Assembly: GCA_956465555.1 (NCBI GenBank)
Contig: OY101117.1
Location: 1,116,001-1,180,000, forward strand
DNA from: Nitzschia sp. pyKryTriq1
Taxonomy: Eukaryota; Bacillariophyta; Bacillariophyceae; Bacillariales; Bacillariaceae
Length of the DNA: 64,000 nt
Direction: 5' to 3'
The position numbers were made by a program, and so were the translations under genes. Positions 1-11,249 of this stretch are shown in pieces. How positions within the stretch are numbered: the first letter of the stretch is position 1; each line of letters begins with the position of its first letter. A model generated the notes under the pieces. That model had not been told where the DNA came from. It saw only the letters and a list, made by a program, of their open reading frames with translations, and made no database searches.

Positions 1-3000
1 CCCCGAATTGTGCTACCAAAGGTGACATGACTCAGTGCAACACTCTTATGAATGAGAGCACCGCTTTCCTTTGCTTTCCCGGCCTTGTCGCCTCCCAGGA
101 AGCTAGTCCTGAGCTGAACTTTGCGGCTAGCTCGCAAAGCAATAGAGAGACTGCTCCCACCAGTCTTTTCCAAAAACGAGCCCCCCATGGTTGCAACTCG
201 GGGTCGCTTGTGCCCCATATTGCTCGACGAATCTTCCGAAGACACGGAGCTTCGCGTGGACGATGAAACGCTTCGCTTTCGAACAAGACCATTCTGAAAG
301 ACACATATGATCGGTTTTAGTTAGCGAGAATGACAGGCTGAAAAAAGACAACGAACGATAATGAAACTCTTACCTTCATCTGACTCAGTTCCTGCCTCAT
401 CGATTCATCCTCGTCAATCAGCCGTTGTTGTGAGAACTCTTGACTATCAGCATACTCTTCTTCAAGTCGTTGCATTCTGGCGCGTTTCGCAAAGCGCTTG
501 GCAAGACGCTCTTGCGTCCGTTCCTCCTCTGCTTCTGAGTCATCCCCATCGCCCTTGTCGTTGGTTTCCTCGGGATCTTCTTCATCTTCAGAGAAGTTCT
601 CCTCAATATCGATATCAGTTCGATGCAAGAAACGGTCTTTCAGCATTTTGTCCAACAACGCTGCTTCGTCGTCCTCGTCCTCGTTACTTTTTTCATCCTT
701 CTTTTCATTTTCGTCATCAGTGTCCAATTCGTCATCGTTGAGGAGTCCGAGTCGCTTGGCGTCCTCTCGATTGTCAGCGGCCACCAACTGGTCAAATCGG
801 TGCATTCCACGGGCTCCAACACCGCTACCGGCAATACCTCCTCGGCGCCCATCGTAACCCTCTCGCATCCGCCTCAAGATCGCCTTGTGTTGTTCCTTTT
901 CTTCTAGACGTTCCTGCTTCTTGCGGGCAGCCTCTCCCGCTTCTTCGTCACCTTCATTGTCAGAGACGTCATCGACGACGTGTTTCAGGTCATCTTCATC
1001 GAGTTTGTCATCAATATCTTCATCCTCGTCATCTTGTTTTTTCTTCTTGACCGAGAAACCGAAATCTTCCAGTCCAGCGACTTCCTCTTCCTCCTCTTCT
1101 TCGGCCTGATCTTCGATCAGACCCGGTTTGCGCTTCTTTTGTTTCTTCAGCATGGCCGCTTCTTTCTCGAGCATAGCCTGCCAGCCAGCGTTTCTGGGAC
1201 GATTTGGGTCTTTCTTTGGCTTCTCATCGAGGAATTCAAGTTCCCCTTCGTCGGAATCGTCTGCAAGAGGGTCGCTCTTTTCTTCGGACGTGCCCTCAGA
1301 TTCGCCTTCAGGGCTAGACGATTGCTTCTCCTCCGAAATTTCGACACCAACGGAACTTTTGGCATCATCCTTTGAGAGTCCTTCGGTGTCATTTTGACCA
1401 TCTTTTTTTGACAGGTTGGGTTCGCCTTGAGTATTCGTCGGAAGGACGGGTGCTTGAGTCTCCCATTGTGGGGATTCTTCGTCTTGCGTATCATCTTCGG
1501 TGGGAAACCCGGCAGACTCGTCCACCTCTTCATCCAGTAGTGCAGTTCTACTGCTCTCAGACTCCTCTGACTGCGCACTAGTAGCTTGCGCAAAACCAGT
1601 CTTTGGAGCGGTGTCATTTGCTCCAATATCTACTTCTTCTTCGTGCTCCCCAGCATTCTCGGCAGAGCTTTCGCTTTCTCGGTGGGCCAGCTCGATTTCC
1701 CGTGCCATTTGCATTTCTTCGTCTTCTTCATCGTCTGGAGAGTTATCGCCCCCTTCAGCCTTTTCTGATTCATTGTCTTCTCCGTCTTCGGGTAGCACGC
1801 CAATCTCTTGGCGCAAGATTCGCTCTCGAAGCAGACGACGCTCATTGGCCTCCACTCGTGCTTGCTCCAACTTTTGTACAAGAGCCCGCTTTCCTTCAAC
1901 GACCGAGTTACAGTCTTTCAAGTGTTCTTCTTCATTCTTGTAGCCTAATTCACGGGCCAACCACAAATTTCCTTGCTTGCGTTGCTTTTGTCTGAGCGCT
2001 TGGCGCAAGTTATTGCGACCCCCCTTACTCTTGCTGGGAGAAGCATTCGCCTTGAAGAGTTGGGCGGGTGACATACGAACTTGCGACTTTGCCTTTGGCG
2101 CAACTGTCGCTTTCTTGGCCTGCGGCGTTCGTACCTGCTTGAGTATATTCAACGCCTGAGACGGGAAATGGGTGTGAATGGGTTTCAGCGGCTTGAAGGT
2201 ATTGGAAGCGCCAACGATGTCCAACTCTTCCTCGTCCGAGGAAGATTCACTCTGCTCCTCGTCTTCCTCTTCAGAATTCTCAGCCTTGATTTCTCTATCG
2301 GGCTCTTCGTTCTTCGCGGCGGCGGCTGCATCCTTTTGCTCAATTTTGGATTCAAGTGCATCAATAACAGCGATCCGCTTCTTGTCAAGGAGTTCCAGTA
2401 AAGTCAATCGATCTTCCAGTCTCTTGAGACGATGCTCGTCAGTATTGGTCTCAAATCTGGCTGCGATAGCCTCCGCACGTTCCTGCTCTTCCTTGGATTC
2501 ATTCAATTGCATTTCTTCATTGCGGACTCGCAACTCTTCCATGCGTTTCTTGCGGAGACGTTCGGCTTCGACCATTCGTGCGGCCTTGGCTGCTTTGCGT
2601 TGGCTCGGGCGTTTGAGCTTTGGCTTTTTCGGCTGTTTGGTGGTTGCCTTTTTCGCCTTGGTCTTTCTGGATTTCTTGGGCTTGACGTCTTCATCCTCAC
2701 TGTCCGCGGCTTGTTCAAACTCTGACTGCTCAGATTCCAAGTCACCCTGCTCGGATACTTGGTCTTCCTCTTCTTCTTCTTCCGGCTGCGAGCCCTCATC
2801 GCCGTTCCCTTGTTCCTGTTCCGAGGAGGCGACCTGTGGTTGGACGTTTCCTTTCATAAGATCAATCAAATGTCCTCGGATGAGTTTCTTGTTGGCCTTG
2901 GAAAGCTTGCAGTCGTACTCGGCGCTGAGGGCCCGACAAATATCGGCTACGGTGACTGTATCCTTGTTGGCTTCCAAAAAGAGATAGTCCGTCGAGCGCA

Positions 3001-4162
3001 GCAAATCATCCTCATCCAGTTGCTCGCTACCACAAGCCACCGTTTTGGTGATTTTCGGTTTGGGTGGTGTCTCGGGACGCTTCTCCTCTTCGGCCTCGTC
3101 ATCTGCGTCGTCGTCCTCTTCTTCGTCTTCTGCTTCGCTGGTATCTTTTTTGCGAGCAGGAACTCGCTTTGTCGCCGCTTTCTTGGCGCTGCGACGCGGC
3201 CTACGCGCTGGAAGCACTTCCTCCTCCTCCTCCTCATCGGAAGATGCCTCTTGCAACTGCTTTGGCTTCCGGCGAGCGCGGCTGGAACGGCGAGAGGTGG
3301 GTGAGGAGTCCTCCTCCTTCTCGTCGTCGTCCTTCGAGACTTTGTATTTTGGCGAAGCGGGAGTGTCAGGCTCTTCGGTCGATGAAGGCTGATCTTTAGC
3401 GGAGGCGGTTGAGACAGCATCTTCCTCCTCCTCGCCTCCGTCTTTTTCATCGTCATCATCGCTTTCCTCCACTTCCATATCCATGCCACCATCACTGTCC
3501 TCGCCGGAAGACTCGTACAATACCAGCTTTTTCTTCGGAGCAGCAGCAGCAGCAACAGCAGCAGTCGGTTGCGCTGATTCGTCGTCATCTTCGTCAGTAT
3601 CCGCAGCTGCGGGCTCTTTGGAGGAAGGCAACAAATCACTTTCCCTTTCCTCCTTCTCTTCTGGAGGACGAGAGACGACCTGTTCGTCGTCGCTCTCGGC
3701 GGCGGCTGGAGACGGAGTAGCAGTGGCCGGGGTAACATCTTCTTTGACTGGCGACGAAGCCGTAGTAGTAATAGCCACTGCCACTTCTACACTAGCATTC
3801 CAAGTCACAGGATCCAGCATCATCGTTTCGTCTTCACCATCACTGTCCATTTCGGCAGTCGCGTCCGAATCTTCCTCTTCGTCCTGGTGGTGCTGGTCAT
3901 TGTTCGCAACAACGTTGTTGCTAGCAGTAGCAGTAGCAATATTAGCATTGCTGGCCGTCTCACCAGCATCGTCTGGATCATCATCATCATGATCGGCTTC
4001 GTCGTCGTTTTCTTCTTCGTCCCCCCATCCCCAGTCTACTCCGCCCTTTTCGGCCACCGGCTCGGACGGCTCTTCTTCTAGCAAGTCCTTGGTCCTTTCG
4101 AAGACAGAAGCGGCGGCGACACTACCATTATTACTATTCTCGTCCTGGTTTTCCTTCTCCAT
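1..4162 (-). CDS. Claspin/Mrc1-like replication checkpoint protein (3' end beyond window)
   Basis: Exon 1 is 4162..374; a GTAAGA donor at 373 and a TTTCAG acceptor ending at 294 define an 80-bp intron. Exon 2 (293..1) stays open to the window edge, so the C-terminus is missing. The protein is very acidic, with long Glu/Asp and Ser runs. A DEK_C-like helical domain sits near residues 378-437. The C-terminal third has the Mrc1-like layout: an acidic VAGLEDFGF segment, then DDLKHVVDD, then a basic helix ending in ILRRMREGYDGRR. Exon 2 contains SFLGGDK, typical of Claspin tails. Claspin/Mrc1 travels with the fork and helps the sensor kinase activate the checkpoint effector kinase. That role is inferred from family resemblance. 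Reading through the donor instead would end the protein after 20 further residues, which I think less likely. The start is the first ATG. It is divergent from the RagA gene. Confidence 0.6.
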
Positions 4163-4889
4163 GGTTATTTAGTTGGTGGAAGTACGAACGATGGAAAGCA
4201 AAACGGAAAAGGCTCTGGTAGATGCAAAAGAGAACGAGTATCTCTAGTAGTGGTTGTTCCTTCCTTGCTTTCGTCGCAACAAGCAAGCAGAATAGAAGCA
4301 ACAACAAAAAAGGAAAAAGGGTCCAATACAAGTTTTGACACGAGAAATAATGGAATAAGACGAGAGATGCGGCGGGTGAACGGAGCCCAAGCGGGCGCAA
4401 GCCCGCAAAAAGTTGGCATCGTCGCCTCCCGCCACAGCGGGCGGCCGTGGATGGACAAAGTCACGTAGAAAATGTACCAAGGCTACGTGCCCTCAACGCT
4501 CGAAAACTGGCGCGATGATCTTTGAGGCGGTCCTTCCATCCCCCGTTTGTATTGAGAGGTCTACAATATCAATACGAGCGAGTGCGAGGTCGATTGACAA
4601 TTGATTACTTCGACCCAAATTCGAAAAATCTTCATCGGCACGACGACGGCAACGAGACGGTGTCTTCTCGCGCTTTCGTCCATACTCGTGCGACCTGGTA
4701 CTGTACCGGTACCGGTACCGGTACCTCCGTTGAGCATCGCTTTGACTTTTGAATCATCATCATCATCATCATCTCAATCCTTTGCGGATATAATGTTGAC
4801 ACTCCTATTCGTATCCCAGCATCGACAACATTGATCTCTCTCTCTCTCCGCTATTGCCATCTCATTGTCCCTGATCTTCCGCATACATC
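4163..4889. promoter_or_regulatory. divergent intergenic region (Claspin-like / RagA)
   Basis: A 727-bp gap between two divergent start codons, so it should hold both promoters. It contains a GTAC/CCGG cluster at 4696-4725, a short CAT repeat near 4757-4775 and a CT tract at about 4833-4850 just upstream of the RagA start. No further gene is seen. Confidence 0.5.
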
Positions 4890-6092
4890 ATGGCTAAGAA
4901 GAAAGTTCTATTGATGGGCAAAGCCCACTCGGGAAAGACCTCGATGAGAAGTATCATCTTTGCCAACTATTTGGCACGCGACACGACACGTCTGTCGCCC
5001 ACTCTGGATGTCGAACACCACCACGTCCGTTTCCTCGGTGATCTGGTCTTAAACTTGTGGGACTGCGGTGGTCAAGATGCCTTCTACGAGTCCTACTTTG
5101 AGCGGGACCGCGAGACAATCTTTCGCAGTGTCGAGCTCTTGATTTATGTCTTTGATATTGAATCCGATCAACCGGAAAAGGACTTTGATCACTTTTGCGG
5201 GGTCCTCGAAGCCATCGAAGAGAATTCTCCGGACGCACGGATCTTTATTTTGGTTCACAAAATGGACTTGGTCGCTCAAGAAGATCGAGAGGCGATTTTT
5301 GATGATCGTAAACGATTGATTGAAGAGTCTTGTCAGTCGTGTGGAGTCGAACACTTTCAATGCTTTGGAACCTCCATCTGGGACGAGACACTCTACAAGG
5401 CGTGGTCGGAGATCGTCACTAATCTTATTCCTAATATTCGCTTGTTGGAAACGCATCTTGACAAATTTTGCAAAATGTGTGATGCCGACGAAGTCGTATT
5501 GTTTGAACGGGCCACCTTTCTGGTCATTTCGCACGCTCAAGCGATACACTCGGTCGGACCCAACGATCCGGATTCCTTGCTCGCACCGCCACATGAAGTG
5601 GAAGGAGATGCAGGTGGTATGGGAGAGGACGGGGCTTCGCCTGCGCTGGTCTCGTCGTCTCCGCACCAGGGTCTTTCCGCAGATCCGGAGGGTCTACCGG
5701 AATCGACCAGCATGGGAGACTTTCCTCCCATCGAAGTTGGAGGAGACATGGATTCTTCGAATGCCGCCATTGCCAACATGGGAGGTAATGCAGCTATGAC
5801 AGGGTCCATCCACACGCCCCGTCACGTCTCTCGGACGCCACATTTCGATGCCCATCGCTTTGAAAAGATTAGCAACATTGTCAAACAATTCAAGTTGAGT
5901 TGTGGCAAGGCGCAGTCGCAATTTCAAGGCATGCAAGTTCGGAACAGTCGATTCAGTGCTTTTATTGATGCCTTTACTGCCAATACATATATCATGGTCA
6001 TTGTCAGCAATCCTCAGGTCCATACAGCGGCGACTCTATTGAATATTCAAAATGCCAGGAATCATTTTGAAAAATTCATTCCGCGAATCTAA
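4890..6092 (+). CDS. RagA: Rag-family small GTPase (RagA/Gtr1 type)
   Basis: A single-exon 400-aa protein. The P-loop GKAHSGKTS is at residues 10-18, the G3 motif is WDCGGQD, and G4 is HKMD, the Rag-specific form of NKxD. The stretch [12 protein letters not shown] and the C-terminal HRFEKISNI...QFKLSC...[11 protein letters not shown] follow human RagA/B closely, so it is the A/B rather than the C/D type. RagA/Gtr1 heterodimers recruit TORC1 to the lysosome or vacuole when amino acids are plentiful. Compared with human RagA (about 313 aa) it has an extra low-complexity Gly/Pro/Ser-rich insert at about residues 220-320, between the GTPase and roadblock-like parts. The start is the first ATG, preceded by a CT-rich leader. 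Confidence 0.93.
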   Translation: MAKKKVLLMGKAHSGKTSMRSIIFANYLARDTTRLSPTLDVEHHHVRFLGDLVLNLWDCGGQDAFYESYFERDRETIFRSVELLIYVFDIESDQPEKDFDHFCGVLEAIEENSPDARIFILVHKMDLVAQEDREAIFDDRKRLIEESCQSCGVEHFQCFGTSIWDETLYKAWSEIVTNLIPNIRLLETHLDKFCKMCDADEVVLFERATFLVISHAQAIHSVGPNDPDSLLAPPHEVEGDAGGMGEDGASPALVSSSPHQGLSADPEGLPESTSMGDFPPIEVGGDMDSSNAAIANMGGNAAMTGSIHTPRHVSRTPHFDAHRFEKISNIVKQFKLSCGKAQSQFQGMQVRNSRFSAFIDAFTANTYIMVIVSNPQVHTAATLLNIQNARNHFEKFIPRI

Positions 6093-6345
6093 ATGCAGCA
6101 ACAAAACGTATTGGTATTGTATCCTTGCACGCGTCAAGAAGCTACTACAAGTACGAGTACTCCCGAGAATAAAAAACTTGTTGTTCGACCAAGGGGTTGG
6201 TATCGTAGCAGTATTATACCAGTATATTGTAAAGAGGTAGTACAGTAGAAGGTGTTTTTATTTTTTCCTTGTTTACGTAACAGGTACACACGTGTAGTTT
6301 TCTAGCTTGGGGATAGGATCACAACATCGAAAAAGTCGACAATCT

Positions 6346-6765
6346 CTAATCATAGTTGTCCCAGTTAAGAGGCGGCGTTGAAATCAAAGGTTGGCGTTGA
6401 GGGAATCGTCGATCAGTAATGGCAACTGGTCGGGGTTGGACAGGTGCCAATCCCCATTTCTTTACTTCCTTGGCATTTTCACGGTATCCCAGCAGACGTC
6501 CTCGAACATTCTGCATAGTATAAAACATGGCAAAGGTAAAACCCGCCGAAGCACACATAACTGCGGTAGGGCCACGTACGGGCTTGCCCAATACGAATCC
6601 ATACGTCCAGGTGCCGGCCATCGTGCCCGCGAAAAAGAGGTAATCGCTCGTTCGCATCGATTTGATCACATCATCGACAGATGGATCGGCCTTAACGATG
6701 GGAAATTTGGGGTCCAAATACTTGGCGTCAAAATATTCAATCTTTTGTTCAGTAGCCTCGGACAT
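6346..6765 (-). CDS. mitochondrial complex I 21 kDa-type subunit (NUO-21/NUXM-like)
   Basis: A 139-aa intronless protein. The N-terminal FPIVKADPS followed by a SDY motif resembles the YPVIDxDPHF...FRPSDY start of fungal 21 kDa complex I subunits. Two hydrophobic segments follow (about residues 42-60 and 66-84), then an NVRGRLLGYREN segment and a short Pro-rich tail. This fits a small accessory subunit of the NADH:ubiquinone oxidoreductase membrane arm. There is no obvious cleavable presequence, which is usual for such membrane subunits. The identification rests on short motifs and layout only. Confidence 0.6.
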   Translation of the reverse strand: MSEATEQKIEYFDAKYLDPKFPIVKADPSVDDVIKSMRTSDYLFFAGTMAGTWTYGFVLGKPVRGPTAVMCASAGFTFAMFYTMQNVRGRLLGYRENAKEVKKWGLAPVQPRPVAITDRRFPQRQPLISTPPLNWDNYD

Positions 6766-7562
6766 GGTACTTTGGATCTAAATACTGCCGAAGACAATAA
6801 CAAGGAACAAAAAAACAAAACACGGTTTGAGCCGTCAGGCATTGGATGACATCACAGGCGATACATCACGTAGAATCAGTACTGGCGTCTACACAAACAC
6901 CGCAATATTCCGATCAATAACCTCATCGTCGATTTCCAACGTATTCACTCATCACAACTCTGTCTTGGTTCATCGAGAGCATCCACGGGGGCTGAAATCG
7001 GGTACTTCTGCAATACCATGTTCACTTACATTGCCGAATAATGCCAACGAAAAAATAGAACAGAAGTCGGCTGCTCCTGGCTGTGCGGTGTCTCGTCTTC
7101 CTCCTCTTTCGGTCAGCGACGTCGTCGTTCAATTTCTACCGGTATCAAGTACGAGTACGGTGCGCCGGGTACATTATTGGGTGCGCTCGCAAAAGGATAT
7201 ACTTTTACTGTACCGGTACGTGTACAGTACAAGTACCGGCACGGTAGGAGCACTTCATGTTGCAAGACCACGAGCTCACATTTCGAGCTCTTTCACAGCC
7301 GACGACCCTACGGCTCGGCGTTCAAAAAGCTACCCGAGAATGCTGTGGAGATGATGAACGAAAAGAACTAAGAACAATTCTACCGGTACTGTAGATTATT
7401 TTTATCCGGAGAACTCATAGTAATTTTATCATGAGTACGACCACCCTCACACACAAGTACTTGTACACGAACGCAAAGGACATGAAGTCTGGGCTAGCAA
7501 TGCGAAAAATCAATTTGGTCGTTCGTTCCAGCAATTCAACTCGACCGATGTTTAGTAGAGAT
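6766..7562. other. intergenic region upstream of the complex I-like gene
   Basis: A 797-bp gap between the 5' end of the complex I-like gene and the 3' end of the BKACE gene, both on the minus strand. It holds GTAC-type clusters at 7137-7170, 7208-7246 and 7380-7392. A 175-codon open stretch on the plus strand (6827-7354) shows no domain and runs through the repeat, so I do not call it a gene. Confidence 0.5.
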
Positions 7563-8528
7563 TTATTCCTTCTTTTCTTCGGCGTCCTCCTTCGCAAGAT
7601 GCCATTGATCACCAGGATAAACCTTGGTCTCCTTGAGCTGCGGGAGGATGCGATCCTTCCATTCGGGCTTCAAGCCCAAGATTTCACGGGCCTCAGCGGG
7701 CGTTGCCAGTTGTCTTCCCATCATCTTCGCTAGGTCAACTACATATTTCACCAACGATTCGTTGGTAGCAAGACTTCCGTCAGGCATCTTGTTATTATCC
7801 TCCAAACCAACACGGACATGCCCTCCCATGGCAATGGCGGTGGCAGCAAGAGGAAGTTCGAATTTTCCAATACCAATAGTGGACCAAGTATCACCAGGCT
7901 GGGTCATGGAAACAAGGTGAGCCAATTGCTTCAAGTCACCACCTTGTGCACCTGGTGCCCCCATGACGAAACCATAGTGAATGGGACGCGTCAAGAGACC
8001 CTGCTTGACCAGCTGGTCGGCCTTGTACATCATACTAGTGTCGAACACTTCGATTTCAGGCTTGATTCCTGTTTCGGTGTACCTTTTGGCCAAAGCATGG
8101 ACTAGCTGAGGAGAATTCTGATAGATGCCAGGCTCTAAGTTGACGGATCCAGGGGTGAACGAACCACTCTCTGGCATCAAGTCCAATGGATTGATTCTCC
8201 ACATGTCGGGGTCCACGTCGACACCGACGGGTGGAGCACGTCCACCAGTCGAAATTTGGATAATCACCTCGGGATCGCGCTCCTTCACCAAGCGACATAT
8301 CTCCCGAAACATCTCAACACGCATGGTGGGCTTATTGTCTTCACCACGAGCATGAATGTGGAAAAATGTAGCTCCAAGCTTGGCGCACTTGTGAACGTCG
8401 TCAGCGATTTCAGTTGGGGTTGTGGGCAGATTAGGGTTTTTTTCCTTTGTATTGATGTTACCGGTCAGGGCGACAGTAAGGATCAGCTTTCCGTGTTCCT
8501 TGGTGAGTTGGGGGAGTGGAGTGGCCAT
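7563..8528 (-). CDS. beta-keto acid cleavage enzyme (BKACE/DUF849 family)
   Basis: A 321-aa protein read from the ATG at 8528 (MATPLPQL); the frame is open upstream to 8681, but that extension is low complexity. The N-terminal LILTVALTGNINTKEKNP, the Zn-binding HxH in FHIHARG, QISTGGR, FVMGAPGAQGG and GGHVRVGLEDN are hallmarks of the DUF849 family. These Zn enzymes condense a beta-keto acid with acetyl-CoA to give acetoacetate and a new CoA ester; 3-keto-5-aminohexanoate cleavage in lysine fermentation is the best-known case. The actual substrate here cannot be read from sequence. The family is mainly bacterial, so an ancient transfer is possible. No organelle signal is clear from the chosen start. 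Confidence 0.88.
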   Translation of the reverse strand: MATPLPQLTKEHGKLILTVALTGNINTKEKNPNLPTTPTEIADDVHKCAKLGATFFHIHARGEDNKPTMRVEMFREICRLVKERDPEVIIQISTGGRAPPVGVDVDPDMWRINPLDLMPESGSFTPGSVNLEPGIYQNSPQLVHALAKRYTETGIKPEIEVFDTSMMYKADQLVKQGLLTRPIHYGFVMGAPGAQGGDLKQLAHLVSMTQPGDTWSTIGIGKFELPLAATAIAMGGHVRVGLEDNNKMPDGSLATNESLVKYVVDLAKMMGRQLATPAEAREILGLKPEWKDRILPQLKETKVYPGDQWHLAKEDAEEKKE

Positions 8529-8913
8529 GGTGCTACGGGTAACTGAACAAATAGAAGGTATTATCGCTCGACCTTCGTTATGAGAGGATACTTGTTGTGG
8601 GATTGTTGGGATGAAGGCGTTGTTGCATGGCGAAAAGTGGCCACGGATGCAAAAAAAAAAAGATGACGTTTTTCGTTCCACGGATCATCATCAGCAGTAG
8701 AATTCAACGTGATACATAGACAATCTACTGAGTTGCTCTGGATTGTGCAGCTTCATATACACGTCTCAAATATTGCGTCTGGCATACAGTACGTTGGTAG
8801 CAAAAGTCACGGAATTGATGCGCGCATCGCATCACCGCCAAATTCTTCTTTCCTTTCCACGTCCACTTCCATCATGGTCTCCCATCTTCAATCCTCACAA
8901 TAGCGAGAAGACG
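8529..8913. promoter_or_regulatory. divergent intergenic region (BKACE / methyltransferase)
   Basis: 385 bp between two divergent starts. It contains an A-run at about 8649-8660. Nothing else was recognised. Confidence 0.4.
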
Positions 8914-9834
8914 ATGCCGAAAAGATTTCTGAGTACCGCGAGGCTCTTATCGCTCGCGGCAATTGTGCAGATCTTGCTGGTCGATAGGTATCAAAAGGTT
9001 GCTTTCGCAGATGAGACACTTTGTGTGGGCGGTAAAAGGAGGAGCAACAATGATCATTCCTTCGACAACAACAATGTCAACCACTTCCAGAAGGACAAGG
9101 ACGCGACATCGGAGAATTATGAGATCGAAAACGAAAATAAATTTCAGCCAGTGGAGATGCGTCGAATATCAATAAATTTCGACCGGAATATATCCCTGGA
9201 CGTGCTTGAGGCTACGTCATCATCTTGCTCTACGAGTACTCTTGCGGACGACACTGGACTTATGGTGTGGGGACCGTCAATTGCCTTGTCCCAATACTTG
9301 ATTAAGGACCATGCCAAAATGCTTTCGGGCAAGCGAGTTTTGGAGCTAGGTTGTGGTGCCGCCTTGCCGTCAATGATTTCTTATCGCCTCGGTGCTGCCG
9401 AAGTCATCGCAACAGACTTCCAACCGCAAACTCTGGAACAAGTGCAATATCATGCCCAATTGAATGGCTGTTCACTTCATGTCGAGCTTGTTGATTGGAC
9501 CGAGCCAACAACTCTTGAGGATTTCCAGCCAGATATTATGCTCGCTGCCGACGTGATATACGGCCTCGCGTTAGTTCCGCCATTGGTTAATACGATTGAG
9601 CAAATTTTGCCCAAAAGTTCAACTTTGATAATTGCCACACGCGATGACCGGATCGGTATACCAGAGTTCCGTCAAATGATGAAGATGAACTTTGTGGAGG
9701 TGCAAGTGGAAAAATCAACAAATCAAAATTATTTACCCTCCATGCCCAAGACAATAGCCGACGACCCGTTGAGTCAAGGCCGGTGGTCTGGGAAGCATTC
9801 CATTTTCACCTATCGGTGGCTGGATGAGAATTGA
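8914..9834 (+). CDS. METTL21/EEF2KMT-like lysine methyltransferase (Methyltransf_16)
   Basis: A 306-aa protein from the ATG at 8914. A hydrophobic leader (RLLSLAAIVQILLVDRY) ends near FADE and looks like a signal or targeting peptide; an upstream in-frame ATG at 8743 would bury it, so I prefer 8914. The Rossmann core starts with VLELGCGAALPS (about residues 142-153). It continues with VIATDFQPQTLEQVQYHAQLN and LAADVIYG, the DxxY-type post-motif of protein-lysine methyltransferases. The enzyme should move a methyl group from AdoMet to a protein lysine or similar acceptor; the target is unknown. A predicted secreted or organelle location is unusual for METTL21 relatives, which are mostly cytosolic. 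Its stop lies 39 bp from that of the convergent phosphatase gene. Confidence 0.75.
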   Translation: MPKRFLSTARLLSLAAIVQILLVDRYQKVAFADETLCVGGKRRSNNDHSFDNNNVNHFQKDKDATSENYEIENENKFQPVEMRRISINFDRNISLDVLEATSSSCSTSTLADDTGLMVWGPSIALSQYLIKDHAKMLSGKRVLELGCGAALPSMISYRLGAAEVIATDFQPQTLEQVQYHAQLNGCSLHVELVDWTEPTTLEDFQPDIMLAADVIYGLALVPPLVNTIEQILPKSSTLIIATRDDRIGIPEFRQMMKMNFVEVQVEKSTNQNYLPSMPKTIADDPLSQGRWSGKHSIFTYRWLDEN

Positions 9835-9873
9835 TGGATTCAAGATGGCCAAAGCCAGGCATTTATTCGTCTT

Positions 9874-10458
9874 TTACTTGTGTTTGTTCATTCTCTGGAT
9901 AGCCTCTTCGACATTTCCGTTGCATTGCTCCAATGCTCGCAAGGAGGCCAAGAAACCGAGATTAGGGGATATCTCACTTCGTACGACCCGAATGCGAGCC
10001 AGGGAGTCTTCCAGTGACATTTTCTTCCTAGATATTAGCCAAGCGGCACAAACCGCTGCTGATCGAGAAATTCCTTGAGCGCAATGGACCAGACATGCTT
10101 TGTTGGCTCGCTCGCCATCTCCAGCCATCGATGGAGTGATGATTTCATCAATCAGTTTTAGAATTGTATTGAGCCTATCTGACAAGAAGTCTCCTTGAAA
10201 GGAATCAGATAGTTGCCAAACTTCATGTTGACATCCGATAAGTGTCGCCGAAGAAGCAACAAGTACCCGTGAAAGAGAAACCAATTTCTCAGATCCGAGA
10301 AGAGAAATTACGCACCATTGCCGCCGGACATGAATTTCAGAATCGATTACCCTTAACGAAGCCAATGATCCAATCCACAGGCCTGGAACAATTTCAGCAC
10401 ATGCATTTTGAATGTCCTTTGTCTGTTTGATTTTCATAGCTCGGAACATTCTCCGCAA
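9874..10458 (-). CDS. dual-specificity protein phosphatase
   Basis: A 194-aa single-domain protein. The signature HCAQGISRS (residues 125-133) gives catalytic Cys126 and Arg132 of the Cx5R loop. Asp84 in QLSDSFQGD is the likely general acid. The opening GLWIGSLASLRV and closing SPNLGFLASLRALE match small DUSPs. It would remove phosphate from Tyr and Ser/Thr, but no substrate-targeting domain is attached. Met8 (MKIKQTKD) is an alternative start. It is convergent with the methyltransferase gene, with 39 bp between the stop codons. Confidence 0.85.
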   Translation of the reverse strand: MRRMFRAMKIKQTKDIQNACAEIVPGLWIGSLASLRVIDSEIHVRRQWCVISLLGSEKLVSLSRVLVASSATLIGCQHEVWQLSDSFQGDFLSDRLNTILKLIDEIITPSMAGDGERANKACLVHCAQGISRSAAVCAAWLISRKKMSLEDSLARIRVVRSEISPNLGFLASLRALEQCNGNVEEAIQRMNKHK

Positions 10459-10550
10459 ATGTTGTGATGATGATGCGTGTGATGGAATAACGACGTGGTG
10501 CGAGATCGATGAAATCTATGTATCGTACGGAATGAGAATAATTCATCACA

Positions 10551-11239
10551 TCATCCAAAAAAGAAAAATCTTTTGTTCGCCGACATCTCCGCATCCAACA
10601 CGTTTGTTGAAATCTCCGTAGTCTGTACGCCATCAGCTGATGCTTTGACTAGTTGGACCACTTTCTTAGTCTTGTGGCGCGGGCGCCAACAAACCCTCAA
10701 CTCTCTCGGACACTGTAGACCGATGGTATAGTACTTGGTAGTGGGATAATTCGTTGGCCTATGCCCCTGATCGATTTCGATTTGCGTAGCAAGATCGTCC
10801 TCTCTCGGGGATACCCTTGGGTACATCTCCTTGCCATAACCGTTGATCAGTTCGGCGTACTCCCCCAGGTCCACTCGGTCGTGGCCAGGTTGGCCGCCGT
10901 CGCGGATCGGTTCGGCATGATGTTCCAGATCGCCGGGTGGGCCCAAAAAATTCCGCCCTTGTACCCGTCGTCTGTGCTCCCCCCTCCTTCACCAGTGGCT
11001 CGCAGGGCTTTGAAGGCCGCCGCTGACGTGGCTCCGAAGAGTGCATCGACACCTGGCACTTGTCCTGTTCTTCGCGTGGGCGGGGAGAAGTCTCCTTCGA
11101 TCGACTCGTCGGTGATCGTGAGAAAGGTCGGGAGATGACCTGTGCCGGTAACGCCGACCAAGACGAAGTCCCCCTGGGTCTTCGTCAAGGTGATGTTATG
11201 AACGAAACGTACCTCTCCTTCCTTCATCGCTACCAACAT
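10551..11239 (-). pseudogene. unrecognised coding-like stretch, frame interrupted
   Basis: Two overlapping open stretches on the minus strand, 10847-11239 and 10551-10946, in different frames. The first begins MLVAMKEGEVRFVHN and has a Gly/Ala-rich middle. I recognise no family. The two frames may belong to one decayed coding sequence, to a spliced gene, or to nothing real. The origin (host gene or mobile element) is undecided, so I give no function. Confidence 0.25.
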
Positions 11240-11249
11240 CGCCGCGTCT

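Noticed and set aside
2178-2987. 269-aa Ser-rich frame on the plus strand, and similar Ser-rich frames at 1500-1943 and 3483-3992
   Set aside because: They are antisense shadows of the Glu/Asp-rich Claspin-like gene (GAA/GAG read as TTC/CTC-type codons).
6827-7354. 175-aa plus-strand frame
   Set aside because: It runs through a GTAC cluster, has no recognised domain and overlaps the promoter side of the complex I-like gene.
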